A DNA stretch of 17,225 nucleotides from an uncultured Gammaproteobacteria bacterium (GCA_947258805.1 CAMYJV010000030.1:1-17225); one strand, 5' to 3'; shown: positions 1 through 8,344, counted from the stretch's first letter. Numbers and translations are program-made. Notes: generated from the sequence alone by a model not told the origin.

Positions 1-97
1 CGCCGTCCGGCGGCCCAGGCGGCGGTGCGCAGCTTGCCAGCAGCAACGCGAACAGCAGCGAGGGCGGGGATCCGACCGCGCGCGGCGGCCGACTCAC
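1..97 (-). CDS. Putative lipoprotein, N-terminal part only (runs off the left edge)
   Basis: Reading the minus strand from the GTG at 97-95 gives 32 codons without a stop to the window edge. They encode a short basic N-region (two Arg), a hydrophobic run (LLFALLLA) and the lipobox LASC at about residues 21-24, followed by a Pro/Gly-rich stretch. This is a type II signal peptide: Cys24 would be lipidated and the protein anchored in the inner or outer membrane. The residue after the Cys is Ala, not Asp, so outer-membrane sorting is more likely if Lol rules apply. The GTG overlaps the ampE stop codon by four bases (GTGA), which suggests translational coupling in an ampD-ampE-lipoprotein operon. 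Nothing of the mature domain is visible, so the function is unknown. Confidence 0.6.
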   Translation of the reverse strand, partial: MSRPPRAVGSPPSLLFALLLASCAPPPGPPDG

Positions 98-975
98 GAC
101 ACGATGTTGAGCAGGGTCAGCACTGCAATGACCGCACACCACAGCCACAGCGTGCGGATCACGAGGCTCATGGCAGCCCGTGCGCCGGCCGACGGAGTCA
201 CCGCTACGGACTCGGCAGCGCGACCCGCGGCGCCCATGCCGGCGCAGCTGAGAACGTCATTGTTGACGTCGAACAGGTGCGGTGCGCAATTATTGTAGTA
301 GCCGCGCCAGTCGGCGATGGCCTCTTCGAAACTGCCTGCCAGGGCGTAGCCACCGGCGAGCAGGCGTGCCGGAATCCAGCCAACAATCGCATGGACCTTC
401 CGCACGCCGCGATCCAGACCCTCTGAATCAGTGTGGCGATAGGCCACACGCCGCCGTAACAGGTCGAGCACGCGGAACAACCACGCGCCCAGCGGGCCGA
501 GGACTATGAACCAGAAGGCAACGCCGAAAATGCGGTTGTTGGCCTGCACGAAGATAGCCTGCTCGACCGCTTTCGCCCGCTCGCCGGCCGCTTCAGGCGG
601 ATCTGTTTCCAGCAGCTCCTTCGCGACGCGCCGCGTCGTTTCGGCGTCCCCGGCGTCAGCGGCGGTGCAATATTCGTCGACTTCCTCTTTCAGGTCCCGT
701 GGCCCCAGGGAAAACAGCAGCACCACAACGGCAAAGATGAACGAAGGCAGGTAAAACAGGGCATCGCCCAGCGCCAGCGACACCAGCGCGACGGGCAGAG
801 CCAGGACTGCCGCCAGCAGTGCCACACCGAACAGGATGACAACATCGCTGCGGCCTTCCAGCCGCGCGCAGCCCCAGTCCAGCGCCGGGTCGAGCCAACG
901 GAACTCGCGCAGGTGAAGCAGCTGGGTCAACAGGCGTTCAATTGCGAGACCCAGGAGCAAAGCAAACAGGTTCAT
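94..975 (-). CDS. ampE: AmpE-family inner-membrane protein
   Basis: This 293-residue polytopic membrane protein matches the length and layout of E. coli AmpE (284 residues). It has a hydrophobic N-terminus with the FALLLGLAIERL segment, two hydrophobic segments near residues 45-90, another near 150-170, a conserved segment ending in RLLAGGYALAGSFEEAIADW near residues 203-222, and a C-terminal membrane helix. AmpE is described as a regulatory modulator linked to AmpD and beta-lactamase induction; its biochemical role is not settled. It begins 10 bases after the ampD stop, with GAGAA shortly before the ATG, and its stop overlaps the start of a lipoprotein gene. The ampD-ampE pairing supports the call. 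No ampR or ampC is in the window, so a link to beta-lactamase control is only by analogy. Confidence 0.9.
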   Translation of the reverse strand: MNLFALLLGLAIERLLTQLLHLREFRWLDPALDWGCARLEGRSDVVILFGVALLAAVLALPVALVSLALGDALFYLPSFIFAVVVLLFSLGPRDLKEEVDEYCTAADAGDAETTRRVAKELLETDPPEAAGERAKAVEQAIFVQANNRIFGVAFWFIVLGPLGAWLFRVLDLLRRRVAYRHTDSEGLDRGVRKVHAIVGWIPARLLAGGYALAGSFEEAIADWRGYYNNCAPHLFDVNNDVLSCAGMGAAGRAAESVAVTPSAGARAAMSLVIRTLWLWCAVIAVLTLLNIVS

Positions 976-985
976 AGTGTTGTTC

Positions 986-1546
986 TCACACGACTGCGTT
1001 CAGCAAGTCTTGCAGCCGGGCCCAGTCAAAGGCCGGGCCCGGGTCGGTCTTGCGCTCGGGCGCAATGTCCGAGTGGCCGACGACGGGCGCATCGCGCAGC
1101 GATGCAAAGGATGTGCGCAGCACCTGCACCAGTTCCGCGAGGCGCTCGTACTGCACGTCTTCATACGGAAGATCGTCCAGCCCTTCCAGCTCAATGCCCA
1201 CGGAAAAGTCGTTACAGCAGCTGCGCCCATCGTGACAGGACTCGCCCGCGTGCCAAGCGCGCATCGTCAGCGGCACATATTGTACGACCTCGCCGTCACG
1301 ACGAATCAGCAGGTGCGCAGATACCTGCAGCGCCGAAATTTCCTGGAAGTAGGGATGGGCCTCCGGATCCAGTCGATTGGTGAAGAACCGATCAATCCAC
1401 GGCCCGCCAAAATCACCGGGCGGCAGGGAAATAGAGTGCACGACTATCAGCTCCGGCTGGCACCCGGAGGGCCGGGCGTCACAGTTCGGTGAGGGCAGTA
1501 TTCGGGCACCGGATACCAGGCCGGATGTTGCATCGATGGTGGTCAT
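986..1546 (-). CDS. ampD: 1,6-anhydro-N-acetylmuramyl-L-alanine amidase AmpD
   Basis: This cytoplasmic zinc amidase removes the peptide from 1,6-anhydroMurNAc-peptides during cell-wall recycling and so lowers the inducer of AmpR-type regulators. The 186 residues align closely with E. coli AmpD (183). The zinc ligands map to His37 (in VVHSISLPPG), His158 (in VVGHSDIAPE) and Asp168 (in KTDPGPAFDW). Glu119 and Lys166 match the catalytic Glu116 and Lys162 of E. coli. The motifs HLLIRRDGEVVQYVP and RAWHAG are also conserved. The frame is open back to 1711, but that extension would run into rsmE on the other strand and has no family homology, so I chose the ATG at 1546. The Shine-Dalgarno sequence is weak. 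It is the first gene of the ampD-ampE-lipoprotein run and is divergent from rsmE. Confidence 0.95.
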   Translation of the reverse strand: MTTIDATSGLVSGARILPSPNCDARPSGCQPELIVVHSISLPPGDFGGPWIDRFFTNRLDPEAHPYFQEISALQVSAHLLIRRDGEVVQYVPLTMRAWHAGESCHDGRSCCNDFSVGIELEGLDDLPYEDVQYERLAELVQVLRTSFASLRDAPVVGHSDIAPERKTDPGPAFDWARLQDLLNAVV

Positions 1547-1618
1547 GGCTTCGATCGAGACTAACACCGGGATGAGACCATCGGAAGGACGCCGCGCGCA
1601 GCTCGCTGCCGGCTGGTG

Positions 1619-1624
1619 GATAAT
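1619..1624 (+). promoter_or_regulatory. Candidate -10 box for rsmE (GATAAT)
   Basis: GATAAT matches the sigma-70 -10 consensus at 5 of 6 positions and stands out in GC-rich DNA. It ends 6 bases before the GTG start of rsmE, so transcription would begin at or next to the start codon, giving a leaderless or nearly leaderless mRNA. I see no convincing -35 box at 16-18 bases upstream. No Shine-Dalgarno sequence precedes the GTG. Confidence 0.4.
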
Positions 1625-1630
1625 CGCCGG

Positions 1631-2371
1631 GTGGCTATTCCCCGCATCTATTCTCCGCAACCGCTGCGCGCAGACACCGAAATCATTCTGACGGGTAACG
1701 CGGCGAATCACCTCACCCGGGTATTGCGGCTGGCGGCGGGTGACGAGTTGCGGCTATTCGACGGCGGCGGTGAGGACTACACGGCCCATATCGAGGAAAA
1801 AGTGCAGGGCGGACTACGCGTGCGAGTGCAAAGCTCGGCGCCGGTGCTTACGGAATCGTCTCTGGGCGTGATACTGATGCAAGGCATCTGCCGCAGCCAG
1901 AAAATGGATTTCGTAATACAGAAAGCCACCGAACTCGGTGTCAGTGCAATCTGGCCATTGGCCTGTGAACGCAGCGTCGTGCGCCTGCACGGCGAGCGAG
2001 CAGTGCGCCGGCGCGAACACTGGTTCGGTATTGCCGCCGGTGCCGCCGAACAGTGCGGCCGAGCGGTGGTGCCGCAGGTGCACGACGTCGCCAGCTTCGA
2101 TGCGGCCGTCGCCACCCTGCCACCCGACGCGACGCGCCTGCTGCTCGACCCGGAGGCCGAACAGGGGCTCGGCCGACATGCGCCCACAGGAGGAATCCTG
2201 GCACTGCTGGCGGGGCCGGAAGGCGGCCTGACACCAGCGGAGCGCAGGGCGGCCCGCGAGGCCGGCTTTACCGGCGTGCGGCTCGGCCCGCGTGTGCTCA
2301 GGACAGAGACCGCGCCGCTGGCGGCGCTGAGCGTGGTGCAATACCTGTACGGCGACCTGGGGGACGATTAG
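1631..2371 (+). CDS. rsmE: 16S rRNA (uracil-1498-N3)-methyltransferase RsmE
   Basis: RsmE uses S-adenosylmethionine to methylate N3 of U1498 in 16S rRNA of the small ribosomal subunit. The 246-residue product follows the family from end to end. It has an N-terminal PUA-like domain (AIPRIYSPQPL, NAANHLTRVLRL, LFDGGGEDYTA) and then a SPOUT domain (SQKMDFVIQKATELGVSAIW, AAEQCGRAVVP). The knot motifs are GPEGG near residues 195-199 and LGPRVLRTETA near 218-228. The GTG at 1631 aligns exactly with the Met of E. coli MRIPRIYHPEPL. A second GTG at 1616 would add five residues and is less likely. The gene is divergent from ampD and convergent with chpC, so it is probably transcribed alone. Confidence 0.95.
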   Translation: MAIPRIYSPQPLRADTEIILTGNAANHLTRVLRLAAGDELRLFDGGGEDYTAHIEEKVQGGLRVRVQSSAPVLTESSLGVILMQGICRSQKMDFVIQKATELGVSAIWPLACERSVVRLHGERAVRRREHWFGIAAGAAEQCGRAVVPQVHDVASFDAAVATLPPDATRLLLDPEAEQGLGRHAPTGGILALLAGPEGGLTPAERRAAREAGFTGVRLGPRVLRTETAPLAALSVVQYLYGDLGDD

Positions 2372-2377
2372 CCGGAG

Positions 2378-2863
2378 TCAGGCGGTTTCGGCGCCTGCCG
2401 CGGTCATGTGCCCGGCAATCAGCAGTTCCAGGCGCTCCAGATCGGGAATCAGCGGATATTCGTTGATCATGCGAATCTGACAGATCACCGGGCCATCCTC
2501 CGGCCATTCCTGCCGATTGTCCGGTTCCATGACCTGCCGGTTCACCCGCACAAGCTGGGGGAAACCCTCGCTCAGCAAACCGAAAGCCCCGTTGCCCAGC
2601 ACGCCTGCCAGGCCGTGAAAGACAGTCACACGAGTGCGCCCGCCCGGCGCGACGAAGGGCAGGCCGGCGAGTTCTTCGAAACAAATGACGGGAATATCCC
2701 GGTCAAGCCAGGGTATACGCCCACGCATCCAGGACGGTTCGTCCGGTGCCGGGTCATTCAGCGCATGGCGTACCACTTCGGCCACGCACGCGCGGGGCAC
2801 GATCAGGCGGTGCTGGTGCAGCGGCACCAGCATGCTGTAAAGCTCGTCGCTGTCTTGCTCCAT
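2378..2863 (-). CDS. chpC: CheW-like protein of the Pil-Chp system (ChpC-type)
   Basis: This 161-residue single CheW-domain protein sits directly after chpA, the position held in P. aeruginosa by chpC (after chpB). CheW proteins are small beta-barrel adaptors that couple receptors to the CheA-type kinase; ChpC is thought to link further receptors to ChpA. Visible features are the N-terminal strand region (YSMLVPLHQHRLIVPRACVAEVVRH), a conserved segment with WMRGRIPWLDRDIPVICFEEL, and a Gly-rich GVLGNGAFGLLSEG stretch. I chose the ATG at 2863; a GTG at 2866, one base after the chpA stop, would add one residue. The close spacing implies translational coupling to chpA. The gene ends 6 bases from the convergent rsmE stop. 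The CheW assignment is firm; the symbol rests mainly on position. Confidence 0.8.
   Translation of the reverse strand: MEQDSDELYSMLVPLHQHRLIVPRACVAEVVRHALNDPAPDEPSWMRGRIPWLDRDIPVICFEELAGLPFVAPGGRTRVTVFHGLAGVLGNGAFGLLSEGFPQLVRVNRQVMEPDNRQEWPEDGPVICQIRMINEYPLIPDLERLELLIAGHMTAAGAETA
2379..2397. other. Inverted repeat at the rsmE/chpC convergence
   Basis: CAGGCG and CGCCTG form a perfect 6-base stem around the 7-base loop GTTTCGG. It begins 7 bases after the rsmE stop and lies inside the last codons of chpC. There is no T-run on either side, so it is not a standard intrinsic terminator. It could still pause or end transcription from rsmE, as the two stops are only 6 bases apart and no other terminator is visible. 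It may also be chance in GC-rich coding DNA. Confidence 0.25.
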
Positions 2864-2867
2864 CACG

Positions 2868-5800
2868 CTATTGCTCGGGAGCCGGCAATTGCAGCAGCTC
2901 GCGGACCGCTTCCATCAGCGCCTGTTCCTGGTAAGGCTTGCCCAGGTAGTCGTTGACGCCAATTTCAATGGCCCGCGCGCGGTGCTTCTCGCTGACCCGT
3001 GATGTAATCATGATGATCGGTACATCCTGCGTCTCGGCGTTATTGCGCACGTGGGAAGCAAATTCGTAGCCATCCATGCGCGGCATTTCCACATCCAGCA
3101 GGATGATGTCGGGCTCATGCTCCTGCAACACGCCCAAAGCCTCGACACCATCTTTCGCCGTATAGACATGGAACTGGTTGCGTTCCAGCAGACGTTGGGT
3201 GACCCGGCGCATGGTAATGGAGTCATCTACCACTAGCGCCACCGGTTCGGTGCGTTGTTCTTCCATCGCCGGCGCAACCGGCTCTAGCGGCGGCCGCGAG
3301 GCTCGCACCAGTGCGCCCGCGTCGAGAATCACCACCACCCGCCCGTCGCCGAGAATGGTAGCGCCGGAAATGCCGCGGATGGTAGCAAGCTGGGCGCCCA
3401 CGGGCTTCACGACGATTTCGCGGCTGTCGATCATCTCGTCGGTGATCAGCGCAGTGGAATTGTCACCGGCGCGCACGAGGATGATGGAGATGCGTTCCTC
3501 TTCTTCGGCAATGCGCGACGGACCGGTTCCCACGAACTGGCCCAGGTGACGGAAGTGATAACGCTGGCCGGCGTAATCGATGGCCGGTTCTTCTTCGTCC
3601 AGGTACTGGTCGAACTCTTCGCGACTCACGCGAATGATCCCTTCCACCGTGGGCAGCGGCAACGCATATAACTCGGTGCCGGTGCGCACGATCAGGGCCT
3701 GTGTGACCGCCAGCGTGAACGGCAGGCGAATCGTGAACTCGGTGCCGGTACCCGGTTGCGACGCCATGCGCAGCGTGCCGCCCAGCTTGGCGATTTCGCT
3801 TGCCACCACGTCCATGCCGATGCCGCGACCTGCCGACTGCGTCAGCTGTCCGGCGGTGGAGAAGCCGGGGCGCAGGATGAACTGCATCGCTTCTTCGTCC
3901 GTGACTTCGGCGTCCGGGTCGAGCAAACCCTGTTCCACGGCCTTGCCGCGTATCGCGGCAACATCCAGCCCGCGCCCATCGTCGCGCACCTCGATGACGA
4001 CCTCCGAACCGTCGCGACGAAGCAGAATTTCCACCCGACCCATGCCCGGCTTGCCGGCGGCCTCGCGCTCGGCCGCCGTCTCCAGGCCATGGACCACCGC
4101 GTTGCGCAGCATGTGTTCGAAGGGCGGCAGCATTTTCTCCAGGACCTGCCGGTCCAGTTCGCCGCCACCTTCCAGGTGCAGCTCCGCCTGCTTGCCGTAT
4201 TCCGACGCCGTCTGGCGCACCAGGCGCGCCAGGCGCGTGCCGTGTTCCTGGAAAGGCACCATGCGCGTGCGCATCAGGCCGTCCTGGAGTTCGTTCGCCG
4301 TGCGCGACTGTTGCACGAGCAGGGTCTCGCTGTCGGCCGCAAGCTGCTGCAGCAGATCCTTCAGGCTGTTCACATCGCTGGCCGTCTCCGCCAGGGCGCG
4401 AGACAACTGTTGAATGCGGGAGTAGCGGTCGAGCTCCAGCGGATCGAAAGCATCGTCCTGCGCCATATCGCTCTGGTGCAGGTAGAGAATCTGTGCCTCG
4501 GTGGCAAGCTCCAGGCTGCGCAGCTGATCGCGCAGCCGCACCACCGTCTGTCCCAACTCCTCGACGTTGAACTGAATCTGGCTGGTCTGCTGCATCAGGC
4601 GCGAGTGGAAGATGCTGATTTCGCCGGCACCATTCAGCAGCTGCTGCAGAAGTTGGGGATCGACACGGGCAAAGGCGCGGCGCTCCGGCGCCGAGGGTTC
4701 GCGAGCGAGGGGTATGAGGTCCTGCAGACCGGCGCCGTCACCCGGCTGTACCGGCGCCTGCAGCGCTGCCGCCAGCTCGCCAATCTGCTCCATGCCGGGC
4801 AGCGAGATGTCTGGCCGCTGCCCCGGCGCCTCTTCTTCGCCCGGCTCATCAACCAACGCTTCTGCGCCTGGTTCTTCGGCTGACGACTCGACAGGCTCTG
4901 CAAGTTCCGTGGGCCCAGGCTCTGTGGACTCTGGCTCAGCTGACTCCAGCTCGATGAACTCTGGCTCCGTAACCAGATCGGGCGTCTCGCCCGCCAGGGC
5001 CGCTGCGAGGCTGTCCAGCAGCCCTGTGGGCGCCGCCGGTGCCTGGCCAACGGCCACCTGCTCGCGCATGCGGTGCAGTTCGTCAACCACCGCCTGGGTT
5101 AATGCCAACACGGGTGCATCGGCCGGCACCCGGCCACTGCTGATACCAATGGTCAGCGCTTCGAGATCGTGGCTCAGGTTGCCCATGGACGCGAGGCCCG
5201 CCATGCGCGCGCCACCCTTGAGCGTGTGCAGGCACCGCTGCAACTCTTCCAGCGCCGCAGCCCGACTCTGGTCCGGGCCGAGTCGGGGCAGCGCGGCGTC
5301 GGCGCTGTCCAGGATTTCCGACGCTTCTTCGGCAAAGATGGCGGCAATCTCCGGATCGAAGACCGGCGCTTCTGCAGCCTCGGCTTCGACTTCGGCCGGC
5401 TCAACCTCCAGTTCTGCTTCTGCTTCTGCTTCTGCTTCTGCTTCTGCTTCTGCTTCTGCAGCCTCGGCCTCCGCTTCAGCTGCGGCAACGGCAGATTGCT
5501 CGATCTCTTCATCGAGGGCCGCCAGACGCGCGGCAAGCTCATCGGTATCAGGCAGCGACGGTTCATCCGCCGCCATCGCTGCGATCATGTCAGCAAGCAT
5601 CGTGCGCGCGTCGGCGCACGCGTCCACCACCCGTTCCCCGACCGGAACCTGGTGGTCGAATGCGTGGCGAACCATCCGGTTGAGCGGCGCCGTCAGCGTT
5701 TCTGCCTGTTCAGCCCGGGCCATGGTCACACTGCCGTGCAGGGTGTGGCAGGCCCGGTAGAGCGTCTCGGGCACGATGAAAGGCGGCGTGCCGGCGCGGC

Positions 5801-8342
5801 AATCGGCAATGAACTCGCGCAACACCTCGAGGTGACTGCCGACTTCCTTGGACAGAATGTCGAGCAGCACCGGGTCGATGCCGGTAGCCACCGGGCCGGC
5901 TTCGGCCTCCCCGGCCGCTGGCTCTTCATGGCCGGAAAGCAGTTCTGCTGCCGCCAGGTCTCCCACCATCTCGTCGAGTTCTACCGCAGCTATCTCGATG
6001 GTGCCTTCGTCTTCCGTAGTCTCTGCCTCTTGCTCGGTTTCTGCCTCGAGTTCTGCGGCGAGTTCTGCGGCGAGCTCTTCCTCGTGTTCTTCCTCCGGCA
6101 CCAGTGCGGCTGGCTGCGTTGAGTCCACCGGCATAAGCGAACGCCCGTCAGCGAGCACGCCCGCGCGCTCCATCATCCCGGGTACATCGGCGGTGATGGG
6201 CTCACCCGTCTCGAGCTGTTCGAGGACCTGCGGCAGAGCGGCGACGACTTCGCCGAGCAGTTCCACGATGGCCGGGGACGGTTCAAGGGTCTTGTTAATG
6301 ACCCGGTTCAATAGGCTCTCAACGCTCCACGCGAATTCGCCGATCAGGTTTGCACCCACCATTCGGCCGCTGCCCTTCAAGGTGTGGAAAGAACGGCGCA
6401 TGGTCGACAGCGCGTCTTCGTTCGCGGCATCCTGAAGCCACTCGGCGTAACGGGCGTTGATGGACTCGATTTCCTCGCCCGCTTCCTCGATGAACAGCTC
6501 GATGAGCTCCGTGTCTGGGCGCTCGCCGGCACGGCCCACGCCGGGTAAGGAGGCCAGCGCGCGCGGGTCGAGAGCCTCCACTGTGGCCGACGGCTCCGCA
6601 ATCTGCAGGGTCGTGGCCATACCGGTGCTCACCTCGCCGACTTCCGGCACGGCCGGCGGCTGCTCGTGGAGCGCCCGCAGGCAGCGTCGGGCATTGTCGA
6701 GCATGTAGACGGGTTCGCGGCGCCCGGCTTCCAGGGTTTCCATGTAGTAGTGCAGGCTGACAATCGAATCGGCCAGCAAATCCAGAGCGGCCTTGTCCGG
6801 CGCGGCACCGTCTTCCTGGATCAGTCGCCGGATGGCGCCCTCCGTGTCCTCGACAAGCTCCACGGCTTCACTCTTATCCAGGATCAACAGCCCGGCATTG
6901 ATCCCTCGCAGCAATGGCGGCACCGCATCCAGCGGCGTACCGTCGCCGGGACGCTCCAGCACTTGCGTAATGGCGTCCTGGACGCGTGACAGATTGACCA
7001 CGCATTCACGCATCACTGCACGCGTGACTTCGCCATATTCTCCGTCTTCTTCACCCGCAGGCTCGCCCGATTCGTCCGGCGGCGCAATCAGTTGCAACAA
7101 CTGGTCACCGAGCCGCCGTTCGACGCTGAGCAACGCAGCGGCCATTGCGACCAGGCGACCCTCTTCTGCCTGGCCCCGACCCGATGCGATCTCGTCGAGC
7201 TCATCGCGACGAACCTGGATGATCTCCCGCAGCTCGCCGAGACCTAGCACGCCCAGGGTATCGCCAATCTTTTTCAGCAGCTCAACCTGCGGCAGCAGCT
7301 CTTCGGGATGCGCCATGCCGGTGCGCAGATAGATATCCAGTACGTCCTTCACCCGCGCCAGGTCTTCGCGAATGGCCTCAGCCACCGTCTGCATCAGCTT
7401 GGTACTGGGTGCCGCCAGACTTTCGCGAACCGCCTCTACCTGCTCGTTGCCTGGCACCAGTTCACCAAGGTTGAAGGCTTCGCGAATCTCGACGACGCGG
7501 TTGTTGGGCTCTGATACACGCGCGACGTAATAGAGCAGGTTGTTGACGAGTTCGCGCGGCGGCTGCGCCGCGAAACGCTGCTCACCCAGCGTCAGCAGGC
7601 GCTTCATTTCGCGATCTACCTGCCCTATCAGGCGCTTCAGCGACACGCTGGTCTCAAGCTGACCGTCACGGAGCGACTCGAGGATGCCCGACGCTACCCA
7701 CCAGAGCTGGCGGACTTCCGCCAGCGTAGAAGCAAGCTCCAGCCGCGCCGTCATCTCGGCCATCTGCGCCAGGCTGCGGTCCCGGTCCTCGCCTTTGATC
7801 AGCCCGAGCAGCGCCAGCTGAAAGCGGGGGCGCAGTTGGTGACAGAGTTCCGCCACATCTTCGCCACTGTGCTGATACGGAGGCAGCGCTGGACCCTCGT
7901 CGCCCGCGGCGCCGAATACGTTCAGCAACAGCAGCGTGCTCTCGGACAGAAGGGGCTTGCCACGGGCAGCGCGCAGGTCATTCAGCAAGGGCAGCAGAAC
8001 CAGCGGAATGTCCCGGCCGCCGTTCATGATTCGGTCCACGTAAGCCGGTAGCTGCACCGCCGCCCGGCTCAGGGACTCAAGCACTTCGTCGTGACCGTCC
8101 TGGCGCGCCCGGCTGAGATGGCGGCAGGTCGCTTCCATTTCCTCGGCCAGCAGGCTCGCGCCGTAGGTCTCGGTCATGCGCAGCACGCCACGCACGGTGT
8201 GCAGCATGCCGACACAGCGGTCGAGAATATTGGGGCCGCCCTCGCCTTCGGCAAATTGCTCGAGGGCAATCCGGGCGTCGTTCAGCGTGACGGCGAGCTC
8301 GTCACCGACGATCTGCAGGGATTCGGAAACCACTGCGTTCAT
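2868..8342 (-). CDS. chpA: ChpA-type hybrid chemosensory histidine kinase/response regulator
   Basis: This 1824-residue protein is the CheA-type kinase of the Pil-Chp pathway: it autophosphorylates on Hpt histidines and passes phosphate to PilG, PilH and its own receiver. Four Hpt modules keep a phosphorylatable His: His48 (LHTVRG), His653 (FHTLKG), His866 (CHTLHG) and His1039 (LHTLKG). Two helical modules near residues 215 and 480 look like Hpt domains without the His. Acidic Ala/Glu-rich linkers separate the later modules, one with an (AE)8 run. After these come a P3 dimerisation region near 1220-1295, a CheA ATPase with RNAVVHG near 1413, DDGRG near 1453 and GRGIGMDV near 1500, a CheW domain near 1535-1670, and a C-terminal receiver with Asp1750 (LLDVEMPRMDGYEF) and KPY. 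The N-terminal ATG is the first start after an in-frame TGA. The P. aeruginosa protein is somewhat larger, with six Hpt, one Spt and one Tpt domain. Confidence 0.95.
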   Translation of the reverse strand: MNAVVSESLQIVGDELAVTLNDARIALEQFAEGEGGPNILDRCVGMLHTVRGVLRMTETYGASLLAEEMEATCRHLSRARQDGHDEVLESLSRAAVQLPAYVDRIMNGGRDIPLVLLPLLNDLRAARGKPLLSESTLLLLNVFGAAGDEGPALPPYQHSGEDVAELCHQLRPRFQLALLGLIKGEDRDRSLAQMAEMTARLELASTLAEVRQLWWVASGILESLRDGQLETSVSLKRLIGQVDREMKRLLTLGEQRFAAQPPRELVNNLLYYVARVSEPNNRVVEIREAFNLGELVPGNEQVEAVRESLAAPSTKLMQTVAEAIREDLARVKDVLDIYLRTGMAHPEELLPQVELLKKIGDTLGVLGLGELREIIQVRRDELDEIASGRGQAEEGRLVAMAAALLSVERRLGDQLLQLIAPPDESGEPAGEEDGEYGEVTRAVMRECVVNLSRVQDAITQVLERPGDGTPLDAVPPLLRGINAGLLILDKSEAVELVEDTEGAIRRLIQEDGAAPDKAALDLLADSIVSLHYYMETLEAGRREPVYMLDNARRCLRALHEQPPAVPEVGEVSTGMATTLQIAEPSATVEALDPRALASLPGVGRAGERPDTELIELFIEEAGEEIESINARYAEWLQDAANEDALSTMRRSFHTLKGSGRMVGANLIGEFAWSVESLLNRVINKTLEPSPAIVELLGEVVAALPQVLEQLETGEPITADVPGMMERAGVLADGRSLMPVDSTQPAALVPEEEHEEELAAELAAELEAETEQEAETTEDEGTIEIAAVELDEMVGDLAAAELLSGHEEPAAGEAEAGPVATGIDPVLLDILSKEVGSHLEVLREFIADCRAGTPPFIVPETLYRACHTLHGSVTMARAEQAETLTAPLNRMVRHAFDHQVPVGERVVDACADARTMLADMIAAMAADEPSLPDTDELAARLAALDEEIEQSAVAAAEAEAEAAEAEAEAEAEAEAEAELEVEPAEVEAEAAEAPVFDPEIAAIFAEEASEILDSADAALPRLGPDQSRAAALEELQRCLHTLKGGARMAGLASMGNLSHDLEALTIGISSGRVPADAPVLALTQAVVDELHRMREQVAVGQAPAAPTGLLDSLAAALAGETPDLVTEPEFIELESAEPESTEPGPTELAEPVESSAEEPGAEALVDEPGEEEAPGQRPDISLPGMEQIGELAAALQAPVQPGDGAGLQDLIPLAREPSAPERRAFARVDPQLLQQLLNGAGEISIFHSRLMQQTSQIQFNVEELGQTVVRLRDQLRSLELATEAQILYLHQSDMAQDDAFDPLELDRYSRIQQLSRALAETASDVNSLKDLLQQLAADSETLLVQQSRTANELQDGLMRTRMVPFQEHGTRLARLVRQTASEYGKQAELHLEGGGELDRQVLEKMLPPFEHMLRNAVVHGLETAAEREAAGKPGMGRVEILLRRDGSEVVIEVRDDGRGLDVAAIRGKAVEQGLLDPDAEVTDEEAMQFILRPGFSTAGQLTQSAGRGIGMDVVASEIAKLGGTLRMASQPGTGTEFTIRLPFTLAVTQALIVRTGTELYALPLPTVEGIIRVSREEFDQYLDEEEPAIDYAGQRYHFRHLGQFVGTGPSRIAEEEERISIILVRAGDNSTALITDEMIDSREIVVKPVGAQLATIRGISGATILGDGRVVVILDAGALVRASRPPLEPVAPAMEEQRTEPVALVVDDSITMRRVTQRLLERNQFHVYTAKDGVEALGVLQEHEPDIILLDVEMPRMDGYEFASHVRNNAETQDVPIIMITSRVSEKHRARAIEIGVNDYLGKPYQEQALMEAVRELLQLPAPEQ
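5412..5459 (-). repeat. Hexanucleotide microsatellite, 8 perfect copies, inside chpA
   Basis: TTCTGC is repeated eight times without error on the plus strand, so the coding strand reads GCAGAA x8 and encodes (Ala-Glu)8 in an acidic linker between two Hpt modules (His866 and His1039). Six-base units keep the reading frame when copies are gained or lost, so slippage would change linker length only. The flanks (EAEAAEAEAE and ELEVEPAEVEAEA) are degenerate versions of the same repeat with mixed codons. The perfect core is therefore probably a recent expansion. Confidence 0.95.
6048..6071 (-). repeat. 12-base tandem repeat, 2 copies, in another chpA acidic linker
   Basis: GAGTTCTGCGGC occurs twice in tandem on the plus strand, followed by a partial copy (GAGCTC). 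On the coding strand it encodes repeated Ala-Ala-Glu-Leu units in the acidic linker between the Hpt modules of His653 and His866. It shows the same tendency of this gene's linkers to grow by in-frame duplication, but it is short and of low significance alone. Confidence 0.7.
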
Positions 8343-8344
8343 GA

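Noticed and set aside
1547..1711. N-terminal extension of ampD by 55 codons
   Set aside because: It would overlap the start of rsmE and has no match to AmpD proteins, which begin near the ATG at 1546.
3756..4883. Plus-strand open frame of 375 codons inside chpA
   Set aside because: It is antisense to the conserved kinase, P3 and ATPase regions of ChpA and is low-complexity His/Arg/Gln-rich, a mirror of the coding strand.
4612..5760. Plus-strand open frame of 382 codons rich in Ser/Ala
   Set aside because: The Ser/Ala runs are simply the reverse strand of the Ala/Glu linkers and Hpt modules of ChpA; no start signal or domain is present.
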